The translations under genes were made by a program, and so were the position numbers. A model generated the notes under the pieces. The model was not told the origin of the DNA. It saw only the letters and a program-made list of their open reading frames with translations, and did not search any database. This document shows, in pieces, positions 25,287-33,970 of a DNA stretch of 44,121 bases (position 1 is its first letter; every line of letters begins with the position of its first letter). The stretch is from an uncultured Clostridia bacterium (lineage in GTDB: Bacteria > Bacillota > Clostridia > Christensenellales > Borkfalkiaceae). The stretch lies in the NCBI GenBank assembly GCA_944376295.1, contig CALWCE010000016.1:1-44121 (forward strand), given 5' to 3'.

Positions 25287-25643
25287 TTATTTTTCGTTGA
25301 GTTCGTCCAAAAGCTTATCCATGCGGGCGCCGTACGCCATGCTGTCGTCTTCGATGATGGTCAGCTCGGGCACGGTGCGCATGCGCATGATAAGCGCAAG
25401 CTCATGGCGCAGAAATCCCGCGTTCTCGCGGAGGATCAAAAACGCCTGCTTCTTGTCCTCCTCGTTCTTCGCGAGCACGCTCACATAAATTTTCGCGGTC
25501 TTGAGGTCGGGCGCGACGTCCGCCTCCGTCACCGAGATGAGCCCGTGCAGCTCGGGCTCTTTATTTTTGAGAGGGCCCTGGATGAGCGCGGAAAGCTCCT
25601 TCTGCATCTCGCTGTTCACCCTCTGAGAACGCTGTCCTTTCAT
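25287..25643 (-). CDS. rbfA: Ribosome-binding factor A
   Basis: Binds the 30S subunit during late maturation. The 118-residue protein is a single KH-like domain: RVNSEMQKELSALIQ at the start, VTEADVAPDLKTAKIYVSV in the centre, and RTVPELTIIEDDSMAYGARM near the end, all typical. The ATG at 25641-25643 overlaps the infB stop by 4 bases; in-frame upstream starts lie within infB and are not needed. Confidence 0.94.
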   Translation of the reverse strand: MKGQRSQRVNSEMQKELSALIQGPLKNKEPELHGLISVTEADVAPDLKTAKIYVSVLAKNEEDKKQAFLILRENAGFLRHELALIMRMRTVPELTIIEDDSMAYGARMDKLLDELNEK

Positions 25644-28204
25644 ACCGGCTTGATCTCCTCGATGAGATAGCATTCGATGAAGTCGCCCACGCGGATCTCG
25701 TTGAAGCCTTCGATCGCGCAGCCGCACTCGAAGCCGCCCGAAACTTCCTTGGCGTCGTCCTTGAAGCGTTTGAGCTGCTTGACGTTGCCTTCGACGATCA
25801 TCACGTTGTCTCGGTAGATGCGCAGCTTCCCGCCGCGGACGAGCTTGCCTTCGGTCACATAACAGCCCGCGACCGTGCCGACGCCCGTGATGTTGAAGGT
25901 CTGACGAACTTCCGCCTTGCCCATGTAGATCTCCTGATACTTGGGCGAGAGCATGCCCTTGAGCGCCGCTTCCATGTCGTCGAGGAGCTCGTAGATGATG
26001 CGGTACATCCTTACATCCACCTTGCTGTGCTCGGCGAGCTGTTTTGCCTTGGTATCGGGGCGGACGTTGAAGCCGATGATGACGGCGTTCGCGGAGGAGG
26101 CGAGCATGACGTCGCTCTCCGTGATGGCGCCCGCGGCGGCGTGGATGACGCGCACGCGCACTTCCTCGTTCTCGAGCTTTTCGAGCGCGCCCTTGACGGC
26201 TTCGACCGAGCCCTGCACGTCGGCTTTGACTATGAGCTTGAGCTCCTTCATCTTGCCTTCGGCGACCTGGGCGAACACGTCGTCGAGCGTCACCTTCTGC
26301 GTCTCCTTGATCATGGATTCGCGCTGCTTGTTTTTGCGCTCTTCCTGCACCTGCTTCATGAGCGCCTGGTCGACGGCGAAGATGGTGTCGCCCGCGTTGG
26401 GGACGTCCTCAAGGCCGAGGACGGAGACGGCGGTCGAAGGACCTGCCTCCTTGACCGTCCTGCCCTTATCGTCGATCATGGCGCGGACGCGGCCCATCGT
26501 CGTGCCCGAAATGAGGTTGTCGCCCGTGTGCAGCGTGCCGTTCTGCACGAGCACGCTCGCCATGGGGCCCTTGCCCTTATCGAGCTTGGCTTCGATGATG
26601 ACGCCCTTGGCGTTGCGGTCGGGATCGGCGGTGAGTTCCTGCATCTCGGCGACCAGCCAGATGTTTTCGAGAAGGTCGTCGATGCCTGCGCCCGTCTTGG
26701 CGGAGACGGGCACGACGATGACGTCGCCGCCCCACTCCTCGGGCACGAGATCGTATTTCATGAGCCCTTGCTTGACCTTATCGGGGTCCGCCTGGGACTT
26801 ATCCATCTTGTTCATGGCGACGATGATGGGGACATCGGCTGCCTTCGCGTGGTTGATGGCCTCCACCGTCTGCGGCATGATGCCGTCATCCGCCGCAACG
26901 ACCAAAACGACGATATCGGTGACGGACGCGCCGCGCGCACGCATGGCGGTGAACGCCGCGTGGCCGGGGGTATCGATGAAGGTGACCTTCTTGCCCTCGC
27001 CGAAGGAGACGGTATATGCGCCGATGCTCTGCGTGATGCCGCCCGCCTCGCCTTCCGTGACGTTGGTCTTGCGGATGGCGTCAAGGAGGGAGGTCTTGCC
27101 GTGGTCGACGTGGCCCATGACGGTGACGACGGGCGCGCGCGGCACGCTCTTTTCCGCGTCGTTCGCGCTGTCGTACTGTTCGAGGAGGGCGTCTTCCGCC
27201 GTCTTCGGGGGCTTGTATTCGAGGTCGATGCCGAGCTCTAAGGCGATATACGCCGCGTTGTCGTAATCGACGGACTCGTTGACCGTCTTCATCACGCCCT
27301 CGCGGAAGAGGCGCTTGGTGATCTCCACCGCGGAGATGCCCAGCTTTTCGGAGAGCGTCTTGATGGGGATCTCGCGGCTCGTCACGACGGCATGGTCGAT
27401 CTTGACGGCGCTCGCCTCGCGCTTGGCGCCCTTCTTGTTGAAGCGCGCCTTGCGGTAGCCGCTCTTATCCTCGTCGAAATCGCCCACGTCCATGCCCTGC
27501 TGGCGCTGGAGCGCCCGCTTGTTGACGGGGTGCTTTTCGACGTACGTCTTTTCAAATTTCTTGGGAGAAGAGAACTCCCTTCTCGGCGCCGAAGGCTGCG
27601 GCGCGGGCGCGACGGGGCGCGGGATGCGGGGAGCGCCCGTACCCATCGGACGGGATCCTCTTGCGGGACCGTTCTGCCCCTGCGGGCGCATATTCTGCCC
27701 CTGCGGGCGCGCAAAACCGCCCTGTCCCTGCGGACGCATGTTCTGCCCCTGCGGACGGTCGGGACGATAGGTGGGACGTCCCTGTCCCTGCGGCGGGCGG
27801 TCGCCGCGCGGCGACGGCTGAGGGCGAGGGCGTTCGGGCTCTGCGGCGCGTTCGGGCCGCTGTTCTTCGCGCGCCCTCTCGCGTTCTTCGGGTGCGGACA
27901 CGGCCTCGACGGGCTGCGGCGCGGGCGCGGCTTCGGCGGGCTGAGGCTGAGGCGCCGCTTGGGCGGCCTCAACGGGCGCGGGCTCGCTCTTTTGCTCCCG
28001 CTCCGCCTCCGCTTCGGCGGCGCGCGCTTCCTCTTCCCTGCGCGCCTCCTCTTCCCTGCGGCGGTCGATGACGGTCTCCCACTCGCTGAGCTTTTTCGAG
28101 ACTTCTCCGAGCTTTCTCTCGCTGCCCGCGACTGCCTTCAAAAGCGCGCGGATCTCGTTGTCCCCCAGAAGGGAGCTCAATTTTTCGATATTCTCGTATG
28201 CCAT
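25640..28204 (-). CDS. infB: Translation initiation factor IF-2
   Basis: GTPase that brings initiator tRNA to the 30S subunit. In this 854-residue protein a charged, then Pro/Gln/Arg-rich N-terminal region (about residues 1-230) is followed by the IF2-N domain, the G domain ([25 protein letters not shown]) and the C-terminal beta barrels. The N-terminal tail contains RPQGQ/NM repeats (DNA 27672-27795). GGAGG is five bases from the ATG at 28202-28204. Confidence 0.96.
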   Translation of the reverse strand: MAYENIEKLSSLLGDNEIRALLKAVAGSERKLGEVSKKLSEWETVIDRRREEEARREEEARAAEAEAEREQKSEPAPVEAAQAAPQPQPAEAAPAPQPVEAVSAPEERERAREEQRPERAAEPERPRPQPSPRGDRPPQGQGRPTYRPDRPQGQNMRPQGQGGFARPQGQNMRPQGQNGPARGSRPMGTGAPRIPRPVAPAPQPSAPRREFSSPKKFEKTYVEKHPVNKRALQRQQGMDVGDFDEDKSGYRKARFNKKGAKREASAVKIDHAVVTSREIPIKTLSEKLGISAVEITKRLFREGVMKTVNESVDYDNAAYIALELGIDLEYKPPKTAEDALLEQYDSANDAEKSVPRAPVVTVMGHVDHGKTSLLDAIRKTNVTEGEAGGITQSIGAYTVSFGEGKKVTFIDTPGHAAFTAMRARGASVTDIVVLVVAADDGIMPQTVEAINHAKAADVPIIVAMNKMDKSQADPDKVKQGLMKYDLVPEEWGGDVIVVPVSAKTGAGIDDLLENIWLVAEMQELTADPDRNAKGVIIEAKLDKGKGPMASVLVQNGTLHTGDNLISGTTMGRVRAMIDDKGRTVKEAGPSTAVSVLGLEDVPNAGDTIFAVDQALMKQVQEERKNKQRESMIKETQKVTLDDVFAQVAEGKMKELKLIVKADVQGSVEAVKGALEKLENEEVRVRVIHAAAGAITESDVMLASSANAVIIGFNVRPDTKAKQLAEHSKVDVRMYRIIYELLDDMEAALKGMLSPKYQEIYMGKAEVRQTFNITGVGTVAGCYVTEGKLVRGGKLRIYRDNVMIVEGNVKQLKRFKDDAKEVSGGFECGCAIEGFNEIRVGDFIECYLIEEIKPV
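27672..27795. repeat. Low-complexity RPQGQ repeats inside infB
   Basis: The plus strand repeats a CTGCCCCTGCGG(G/A)CG-type unit about six times at irregular 15-30 base spacing, encoding RPQGQ/NM repeats in the disordered N-terminal tail of IF-2. Length variation between strains would be expected here. Confidence 0.8.
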
Positions 28205-28282
28205 GGATCCTCCATACCCTCTTGCGGAACGCTCCGCCTGACTTAAACTTTCTTCATTTTGCCCCCGAAAGGGGCGCTCTTT

Positions 28283-28576
28283 TTATTGCGGCGCTTCGGG
28301 ACTTTCCCGCAAGATAGCGTCCGCCAAAGCCCTGTCGCGGACGGCGGCGAGCTTGCAGCCCTCCTTGCCCGTCATCGCGCCCAGCTCCTCCGCCCATATC
28401 AAGGGGCAGGAGAAGCGCTCTTTGAGCTTTTGTATCTCTTTTTTGGAATTTTCGGATGCGGTCACGTCCGCGACGAGCAGGAACACCTTCCTCGAAGCCG
28501 CCGTGCCGTTGATGCCGAGCGTCAGTTTCCCCGCGCGCCTTGCAAAGCCCAGATAGCTTGCGATCTTACTGCGCAC
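28283..28576 (-). CDS. L7Ae/L30e-family RNA-binding protein (YlxQ type)
   Basis: The 97-residue protein contains YLGFARRAGKLTLG, a FLLVADVTASENSKKEI core and a C-terminal VRDRALADAIL, matching the small L7Ae-like protein encoded between rnpM and infB in Bacillota. It probably binds a kink-turn RNA. I chose the GTG at 28574-28576 because AGGAGGAG precedes it at good spacing and the N-terminus fits; an ATG nine codons upstream lies deeper inside rnpM. It overlaps rnpM by 11 bases. Confidence 0.86.
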   Translation of the reverse strand: MRSKIASYLGFARRAGKLTLGINGTAASRKVFLLVADVTASENSKKEIQKLKERFSCPLIWAEELGAMTGKEGCKLAAVRDRALADAILRESPEAPQ

Positions 28577-28838
28577 GATGAAACTCCTCCTCGATGCCCG
28601 CATACACCGCCTCGGGCACGTCGCACGAGAACGTCTTGTGCAGCAGTTTCTGCTTTCTGAGGCGGGCGATGCACGCCGCGTTGTTGCAGATATATGCCCC
28701 GCGCCCCGGGAGCTTGCCCGAAAGATCGAGCCTGATCTCCCCCGCCGCGTTGCGCACGATGCGCAGCATCTCCTTCTTGGGCTTTTCCTCGCGGCAGGCG
28801 ATGCAGGTGCGCATGGGGATCTTCTTTTGCGCGGGCAT
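28566..28838 (-). CDS. rnpM: YlxR/DUF448 family protein (RnpM)
   Basis: The 90-residue protein has the family signature RTCIACREEKPKKEMLR near residues 10-26 and GRGAYIC near 46-52, with four cysteines overall. In B. subtilis the orthologue binds RNase P RNA and modulates its activity, hence RnpM. The ATG directly abuts the nusA stop, with GGAGG inside the nusA 3' end. Confidence 0.92.
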   Translation of the reverse strand: MPAQKKIPMRTCIACREEKPKKEMLRIVRNAAGEIRLDLSGKLPGRGAYICNNAACIARLRKQKLLHKTFSCDVPEAVYAGIEEEFHRAQ

Positions 28839-30014
28839 TTATTCCTCCGTGCCTTCCTGAGGCGCTTCGGCTTCCGCCGCTTCCGCAGGAACAGCGGGCT
28901 CTTCGGCTTCGGCGGCAGTTTCGAGCGCCGCGGAGAGCGCTTCCTGCGCTTCCTTCGCCTGCTGCTCCAGCTTGGCGGCGACAGACTCGCTCTTGACGTC
29001 GATCTTCCAGCCCGTGAGGCGCGCAGCCAGGCGGGCGTTCTGCCCGTCGCGGCCGATGGCGAGGGAGAGCTTGTCGTCGGGCACGACGGCGATCGCCGAC
29101 TTCTCGCCCGTCTGCGTCACCGAAACGACGGTCGCGGGAGAGAGCGCCTTGGCGATGAATTCGAGGGGATTTTCGCTCCAGAGGATGATATCCACCTTCT
29201 CGCCGCCCAGCTCCTGTACGACGGCGTTGACGCGCGCGCCCTTGTTGCCGACGCACGCGCCGACTGCGTCCACGCGCGCATCTTCGGAAGCGATCGCCAT
29301 CTTGGTTCTGTGGCCCGCCTCGCGGGAGATGGACTTGATGACCACCGTGCCCTGTTTTATTTCGGGCACTTCCTCTTCGAAAAGGCGCTTGACGAGCCCG
29401 GGCGCCGTGCGCGAGACGAGCACCTGCGCATTCCTGCCGCCGCTTCTCACGCGCTTGACGAACACCTTGATGCGGTCGCCCGCTTCGTATTTTTCGCCGG
29501 GGACCTGATCCTGCGGGAGCATGAGCCCCTCGATCTGCCCCTTGCCGAGCTCGACGTAGACGTTCTTCATGTCGATCTTGCGGACGAGCCCGCTCATGAG
29601 TTCGCCCTCTTTATCGGAAAATTCGCTGAGCGTGTTGTCGCGCTCCGTCTCGTGGATCTTCTGCAGAATGACCTGCTTTGCGGTCTGCGCGGCGATGCGC
29701 GTGAAATCTTTGGGGACGAACTCCTCGGAAAGGACGTCGCCTACCTTGGCGGATTTTTTGATCTTGAGCGCCTCTTCGAGGGTGATCTCCCCTTCCTGCG
29801 CCTCTTCGCTGTCGACGACGACGTGCGTCAGGAAGAACCGCAGCGTTCCCTTTTCCTCGTCCGCGCGCACTTCGACATTGCCCGTTTCGCCCTCGAACTG
29901 CTTCTTATAGGCAGAGGCGAGCGCCGCAGAGAGCGCATCGAGGAACACCTGTTCGCTGATGCCCTTTTCCCGTTCCAGATCGGCAAGCGCCGCAAAGAAA
30001 TCTTTATTGATCAT
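28839..30014 (-). CDS. nusA: Transcription termination/antitermination factor NusA
   Basis: Modulates pausing and termination by RNA polymerase. In this 391-residue protein the N-terminal polymerase-binding domain is followed by an S1 domain (LVRKIDMKNVYVELGKGQ), KH1 (VGACVGNKGARVNAV) and KH2 (AIGRDGQNARLAARLTG). An Ala/Glu-rich tail of about 45 residues replaces the acidic repeats of enterobacterial NusA, as in other Gram-positives. AAGGAG precedes the ATG at 30012-30014. Confidence 0.96.
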   Translation of the reverse strand: MINKDFFAALADLEREKGISEQVFLDALSAALASAYKKQFEGETGNVEVRADEEKGTLRFFLTHVVVDSEEAQEGEITLEEALKIKKSAKVGDVLSEEFVPKDFTRIAAQTAKQVILQKIHETERDNTLSEFSDKEGELMSGLVRKIDMKNVYVELGKGQIEGLMLPQDQVPGEKYEAGDRIKVFVKRVRSGGRNAQVLVSRTAPGLVKRLFEEEVPEIKQGTVVIKSISREAGHRTKMAIASEDARVDAVGACVGNKGARVNAVVQELGGEKVDIILWSENPLEFIAKALSPATVVSVTQTGEKSAIAVVPDDKLSLAIGRDGQNARLAARLTGWKIDVKSESVAAKLEQQAKEAQEALSAALETAAEAEEPAVPAEAAEAEAPQEGTEE

Positions 30015-30060
30015 AATTTACTCCTTCCGAAATGATCGTCCTTCGGTATTTTTCCGTGAT

Positions 30061-30516
30061 TCAGACTTCGATATAGAGGCAGACTTTGGCAGCCTTTTCC
30101 CGTTCGAAGGTGCGCTCGCCCTTGTCCGTTAAAATGGTGAAGGTCTTTTCGTCGAAGGATACAAGCTCCCCTTCATATTCCTTCTTCCCGTCGACGGGCG
30201 CATAGAGGCGCACTTCCACCTTCTCGTGCAGCCGCCGCGCAAAGTCGCGGTCGGTCTTGATGGGCCTGTCGAGCCCCAGAGAAGAGCAGGTGAGCGTGTA
30301 CGCCGCCCCGAAGGTGGGGTCGATGTCGTCAAGGAGCGCGTCCGCCGCACGGTGGAAGCGTTCGCACATATCCATATCCACGCCGCCCTCCGCGTCGATC
30401 CAAAGGGTGAGCGAACGCTCGCGCATGTTCCACGCCCCGTCCACGAGCTCCACGCCCGCCTCTTCGGCGGCAGGGGCAAGCGCTTCCAGAACTTCGGCAA
30501 TGGGTTTGACTTTCAT
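30061..30516 (-). CDS. rimP: Ribosome maturation factor RimP
   Basis: Supports 30S assembly. The 151-residue protein shows the two-domain RimP pattern: GVELVDGAWNMRERSLTLWID, CERFHRAADALLDD, TLTCSSLGLDRPIKTDRDFARR and a C-terminal Sm-like barrel. The ATG at 30514-30516 is preceded by GGGAGG. It is the first gene of the nusA-infB operon, behind a consensus promoter. Confidence 0.94.
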   Translation of the reverse strand: MKVKPIAEVLEALAPAAEEAGVELVDGAWNMRERSLTLWIDAEGGVDMDMCERFHRAADALLDDIDPTFGAAYTLTCSSLGLDRPIKTDRDFARRLHEKVEVRLYAPVDGKKEYEGELVSFDEKTFTILTDKGERTFEREKAAKVCLYIEV

Positions 30517-30574
30517 TTCCGCCTCCCTTTTTAGGGGCAGCCGCTTCGCGCGCCGCATGCCCCATATAACAAAT

Positions 30575-30598
30575 TTGAGAGCGGTCGCCCGCTCTCAA
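30575..30598 (-). promoter_or_regulatory. Leader hairpin with GNRA tetraloop in the rimP-nusA 5' UTR
   Basis: A perfect 10-bp stem, TTGAGAGCGG/CCGCTCTCAA, closes a GCGA tetraloop on the minus-strand RNA, roughly 20 bases after the expected transcription start. No U-tract follows, so it is not a simple terminator. It might stabilise the mRNA or serve NusA/RNase autoregulation; that is inference. Confidence 0.6.
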
Positions 30599-30625
30599 TC
30601 TCTGTTTCATCGATCAAGTACCCCG

Positions 30626-30654
30626 ATTATAGCATGCTTTTTGAGAAATTGCAA
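30626..30654 (-). promoter_or_regulatory. Sigma-A promoter of the rimP-nusA-infB operon
   Basis: Minus-strand TTGCAA (30649-30654), 17-base spacer, perfect TATAAT (30626-30631), about 110 bases upstream of rimP. Confidence 0.85.
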
Positions 30655-30720
30655 GCGTTTTTTGCAAACTTGCGCATTTTCCTTGCTGTGCCGAACGGGA
30701 AACAGTGCCGCTCGTGCCCC

Positions 30721-32232
30721 TTATTTGGGGATGCCGCCGAGTTTGACGAGTTCCAGAAAAATTTTGGCGGTGACGAAGGCGTCGTCGAACGCCCGGTGAT
30801 GGCGGAAGGTGAAGCCGAAATGATCGGCGACCGTGTTGAGCTTATAATTGCTCAGCCGCAAAAGCTGCTGGGAAAGGGCGACGGTATCGAACGTCTTGGC
30901 GTCGAAAAGATACCCCTCCTGCTCGCCGTAATAGCGGATGAACTTGTAGTCGAACTGCACGTTGTGCCCGACGAGCGCGCAGCCTTCCGTGAACTTATAA
31001 AAGTCCGCCATGACCGTCTCCACGGGGGGCGCGCCGATGAGCATCTCGTCCTCGATGCCCGTGATGCCGACGATCTCTTCGGTGAGTTTGACGGGGCAGG
31101 CAACGAAGGAGGAGAACTTTTCCGCGATCTTCCCCCCTTCGATCTTGACGGCGCCCACCTCGATGATGCGGTCCATCGGCCCTGCGACGGGGTTGTTGTT
31201 GAGGCCCGTCGTTTCGAGGTCGAAGACGACGTATTTCCCCTCTTCGAACCCTGCGGGGAGCCTGGTCTCGCCGAAGAGCATCCCCTGCACGAGGTCTTCG
31301 CAGGGCTCGGGGAAGACGGCGGTATAGCGGGGCGGGGCGGGGCGGGAGGGCCGCTCTTCGAACACATAGTCCTTGGGCGGCGTACCGTAGTCCACCGCCT
31401 TGGGGCGGAAGGAAAGAGAGCCGTTGAAAAGCTCCATATCCCCCGTGAAGCACACGGAATCTCCCGCCTTCAAAGCGCGCACCTTTTCGAGCGTCGCCTT
31501 GCGCGTGAAATAGGAAAGGCGCAGCTGCCCGCTGCCGTCCGAAACGGTAAAGGAAAAGAAGGGTTTTTCCTTCTTGGTCATACGCTCTTCGAGGAAGGAG
31601 ATCGTGCCGCAGACGGTGACGCCCGTCTGCCCCGCCGCAAGATCGGCGATATACACGGCGAGTTTGGGGGAAGCGCCGTCGATGGGCGCGTAATTTTCGA
31701 TGCGGAAGACGCGGGGCGCGATGATGACCTCGGGCGGGGGCAGCGGCTCCTCGGGGGGCGCTTCCATCGTCTTTGGAACGGAGCGGCAGTCGCCCGTCCA
31801 CGCCCCGGGGAAGGTGCGGCAAAGGTCGGCGGCAACGCCGTCGAGGACGTTCCCCCGCACGAACTGCGTGCGTTCGGATTCGGCAACGCCGATCACGAAC
31901 CGCCCGCCCGCGCCGTCGAGCTCCACTTTGATGTCCTCGGGCGAGACGAACGCCGCCGCCGCGGGGAACTTGTTTTTCAGCACTTCCGCGATGCGCGCCC
32001 GCACGCCCTCTTCGCCCGGCACCGACTTGACGACGCGCACGTCTGCAAGACACCCTTCGGGCACGAACTCGTACGTCACGGCGCGCGCCGAGACGACGTC
32101 TTCCTCGTGATAGGTCTCGTCGGTGACAAGATGAAAGACCGCCGTATTTCCTTCGACGACGATCTTCTTCAGCACCGCGCGGGAGAGCGCGGGGATCTCG
32201 CGGATGCGCTCCAGATATTCACGGCTCTTCAT
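30721..32232 (-). CDS. PolC-derived 3'-5' exonuclease lacking PHP and polymerase domains
   Basis: This 503-residue protein occupies the usual polC position between ispG and rimP. Residues 1-150 form an N-terminal region placed like that of PolC, 204-281 an OB fold (VTVCGTISF to SFRPKAVDY), and 334-497 a DEDDh exonuclease: Asp338/Glu340 in FDLETTG, Asp428 in GHNVQFD, His479/Asp484 in HRAFDD. These align well with B. subtilis PolC from memory. PolC normally has its exonuclease inserted within PHP and followed by about 850 polymerase residues; both PHP halves and all later domains are missing. The catalytic residues are intact, so I infer an active proofreading or repair exonuclease rather than a decayed gene. 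GAGGTGAT precedes the ATG. Confidence 0.85.
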   Translation of the reverse strand: MKSREYLERIREIPALSRAVLKKIVVEGNTAVFHLVTDETYHEEDVVSARAVTYEFVPEGCLADVRVVKSVPGEEGVRARIAEVLKNKFPAAAAFVSPEDIKVELDGAGGRFVIGVAESERTQFVRGNVLDGVAADLCRTFPGAWTGDCRSVPKTMEAPPEEPLPPPEVIIAPRVFRIENYAPIDGASPKLAVYIADLAAGQTGVTVCGTISFLEERMTKKEKPFFSFTVSDGSGQLRLSYFTRKATLEKVRALKAGDSVCFTGDMELFNGSLSFRPKAVDYGTPPKDYVFEERPSRPAPPRYTAVFPEPCEDLVQGMLFGETRLPAGFEEGKYVVFDLETTGLNNNPVAGPMDRIIEVGAVKIEGGKIAEKFSSFVACPVKLTEEIVGITGIEDEMLIGAPPVETVMADFYKFTEGCALVGHNVQFDYKFIRYYGEQEGYLFDAKTFDTVALSQQLLRLSNYKLNTVADHFGFTFRHHRAFDDAFVTAKIFLELVKLGGIPK

Positions 32233-32236
32233 GCCA

Positions 32237-33280
32237 TCACCTCAACAACTCTTCGAGACGGGCAAAGAACGCCTGCTCCGCCTCGCGTGCGGGAACGCGC
32301 ACGTTCTCCTTGCCCTTTTCGAAGATGACGCAGTACTCCTGCCCGCCCGCGATCCCGAGATCGCACTCCTTTGCCTCGCCGGGACCGTTGACGACGCACC
32401 CCATGACGGCGACTTTACACTTTTTCCTGACGTTGTGCACGCGCGCGGAAACCTTGTCGGCAAGCGCCATGCAGTCGTAGCGGCAACGGCCGCAGGTGGG
32501 GCAGGAGACGACTTCGACGAACTCTTGTTCCAGCCCGCAGGCGCGCAGGATATCGTGCCCCGCATAGACTTCGCGCACGGGGTCGGCGGTGAGCGACACG
32601 CGGATGGTATCGCCGATGCCGCAAAGGAGGAGCGCGCCGATGCCGCAGCTGCTCTTGATGAGCCCCGCCCGCTCGGTGCCCGCCTCCGTCACCCCGACGT
32701 GGAGGGGATAATCCGTCCTCTTGGAAAGCAGTTCGTACGCTTCCACGGTGAGGGGAACGTCGGACGCCTTGACGGAGATGACGATGTCCTCAACGCCGTG
32801 CTTTTCCAAAATATTCACGTTATAAAGCGCGCTTTCAACGAGGGCGCGGGCGCTCCTTCCGTACTCTTTCAGAAAGTGCGGCTCGATGCTGCCCGTGTTC
32901 GCCCCCACGCGCACGGGGATATGATGCGCCTTCACGCAGTCCGCGACGAGGGCGATCTCCTTCTCCCCGCCGATGTTGCCCGGGTTGATGCGCAGCTTGT
33001 CCGCGCCCCCCTCCACCGCCATCACGGCAAGGCGGGGGGAAAAGTGGATGTCGGCGACGATCGGCACACGGACGCGCGCCTTGACGAGGGGCAGCGCTCT
33101 TGCGTCCTCCTCGTCGGAAACGGCGACGCGCACGATATCGCACCCTGCCTCCTGAAGGCGCAGGATCTGAGCGGCGCATGCTTCCACGCAGCCCGTCTTT
33201 TCGGTGGTCATGCTCTGGACGGAAACGGGCGCGCCGCCTCCGACCGCGACCCCGCCCACCATCACGCGTTTGGTCGGCAT
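32237..33280 (-). CDS. ispG: 4-hydroxy-3-methylbut-2-enyl diphosphate synthase (flavodoxin/ferredoxin)
   Basis: [4Fe-4S] enzyme of the MEP isoprenoid pathway. In this 347-residue protein VGGVAVGGGAPVSVQSMT at the start, VADIHFSPRLA, RINPGNIG, and the cluster cysteines in SCPTCGRC (about 258-265) and MGCVVNGPGEA (about 294-304) define the family. It sits directly upstream of the PolC-like gene, as ispG precedes polC in many Clostridia. dxr and rseP, often adjacent, are not here; nrdR takes their place. Confidence 0.95.
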   Translation of the reverse strand: MPTKRVMVGGVAVGGGAPVSVQSMTTEKTGCVEACAAQILRLQEAGCDIVRVAVSDEEDARALPLVKARVRVPIVADIHFSPRLAVMAVEGGADKLRINPGNIGGEKEIALVADCVKAHHIPVRVGANTGSIEPHFLKEYGRSARALVESALYNVNILEKHGVEDIVISVKASDVPLTVEAYELLSKRTDYPLHVGVTEAGTERAGLIKSSCGIGALLLCGIGDTIRVSLTADPVREVYAGHDILRACGLEQEFVEVVSCPTCGRCRYDCMALADKVSARVHNVRKKCKVAVMGCVVNGPGEAKECDLGIAGGQEYCVIFEKGKENVRVPAREAEQAFFARLEELLR

Positions 33281-33281
33281 A

Positions 33282-33779
33282 TCAGTTCTTTTCGGCGCGC
33301 CTTTCGCCCTTCTGCTCCTCTTCCGCCTTGTATTCCATCATCTGCTGCAATTCGCGCATGAAGGAAGAGATGTCCTTGAAGGAGCGGTAGACGGAGGCAT
33401 AGCGCACATAGGCGACTTCGTCGAGCTCTTTCAACCCTTCCATCACCATCTCGCCGATCTGCTTGGACGAAACTTCCTGCGCCATGGAATTATAGAGCTT
33501 CTTCGTGATGTCGTCGGCGAGGGCGTCGATCTTTTCGATGGGCACGGGGCGCTTTTCGCACGCCTTGATGATACCGCGCTTGACCTTGCTCACGTCGAAC
33601 GCCTGGCGGGTGCCGTCGTTCTTGACGACGAGGATGGGCTGGACTTCGATCGTCTCGTACGTCGTGAAGCGCCTGCCGCAGCCCATGCACTCGCGGCGGC
33701 GGCGGATGGTGCGGTCGTCGTCCGCCGAGCGGGAATCGATGACCTTGCTCTCCGTGCAGTTGCAGTATAAACAGCGCAT
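33282..33779 (-). CDS. nrdR: Transcriptional repressor NrdR
   Basis: ATP/dATP-sensing repressor of ribonucleotide reductase genes. In this 165-residue protein the N-terminal zinc ribbon is MRCLYCNC...CMGCGRRF (Cys3, Cys6, Cys31, Cys34). The ATP-cone begins at about residue 49 (ILVVKNDGTRQAFD). GGAGG is five bases from the ATG at 33777-33779. It probably shares a transcript with ispG and the PolC-like gene. Confidence 0.95.
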   Translation of the reverse strand: MRCLYCNCTESKVIDSRSADDDRTIRRRRECMGCGRRFTTYETIEVQPILVVKNDGTRQAFDVSKVKRGIIKACEKRPVPIEKIDALADDITKKLYNSMAQEVSSKQIGEMVMEGLKELDEVAYVRYASVYRSFKDISSFMRELQQMMEYKAEEEQKGERRAEKN

Positions 33780-33844
33780 TCTTTCCTCCGTTCCCCCTTA
33801 TTTTGGGTACTGACTCTCTCGGGGGTACCATATATCCAAACGAT

Positions 33845-33873
33845 ATTATAACACGCTTTGCCCGATTTGTAAA
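33845..33873 (-). promoter_or_regulatory. Sigma-A promoter of nrdR-ispG-exonuclease
   Basis: Minus-strand TTTACA (33868-33873), 17-base spacer, perfect TATAAT (33845-33850), divergent from the tcdA promoter. Confidence 0.82.
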
Positions 33874-33935
33874 GGGTTTCCAAGAAAACGCCGCGCGCTT
33901 TTCGCCCGAAGCCGCCCGCAAAAAAGGAGCAGACC

Positions 33936-33964
33936 TTGACAGGGGCGCAAAAAAGTGCTACCAT
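33936..33964 (+). promoter_or_regulatory. Promoter predicted to give a leaderless tcdA mRNA
   Basis: Perfect TTGACA (33936-33941), 17-base spacer, TACCAT (33959-33964), then exactly six bases to the ATG at 33971. No Shine-Dalgarno sequence lies between. Confidence 0.75.
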
Positions 33965-33970
33965 TTATAT

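Noticed and set aside
25995..27266. Long plus-strand open frames across infB
   Set aside because: Antisense to the IF-2 G domain and barrels; compositionally biased shadow frames without motifs.
30721..32232. Frameshifted or truncated ordinary polC
   Set aside because: The PHP segment that should precede the exonuclease is also missing, the frame is intact with a normal start, and no polymerase-coding sequence follows before the rimP promoter.
33780..33970. NrdR boxes in the nrdR/tcdA divergent promoter region
   Set aside because: I could not find a pair of the expected 16-base palindromes at the required spacing.
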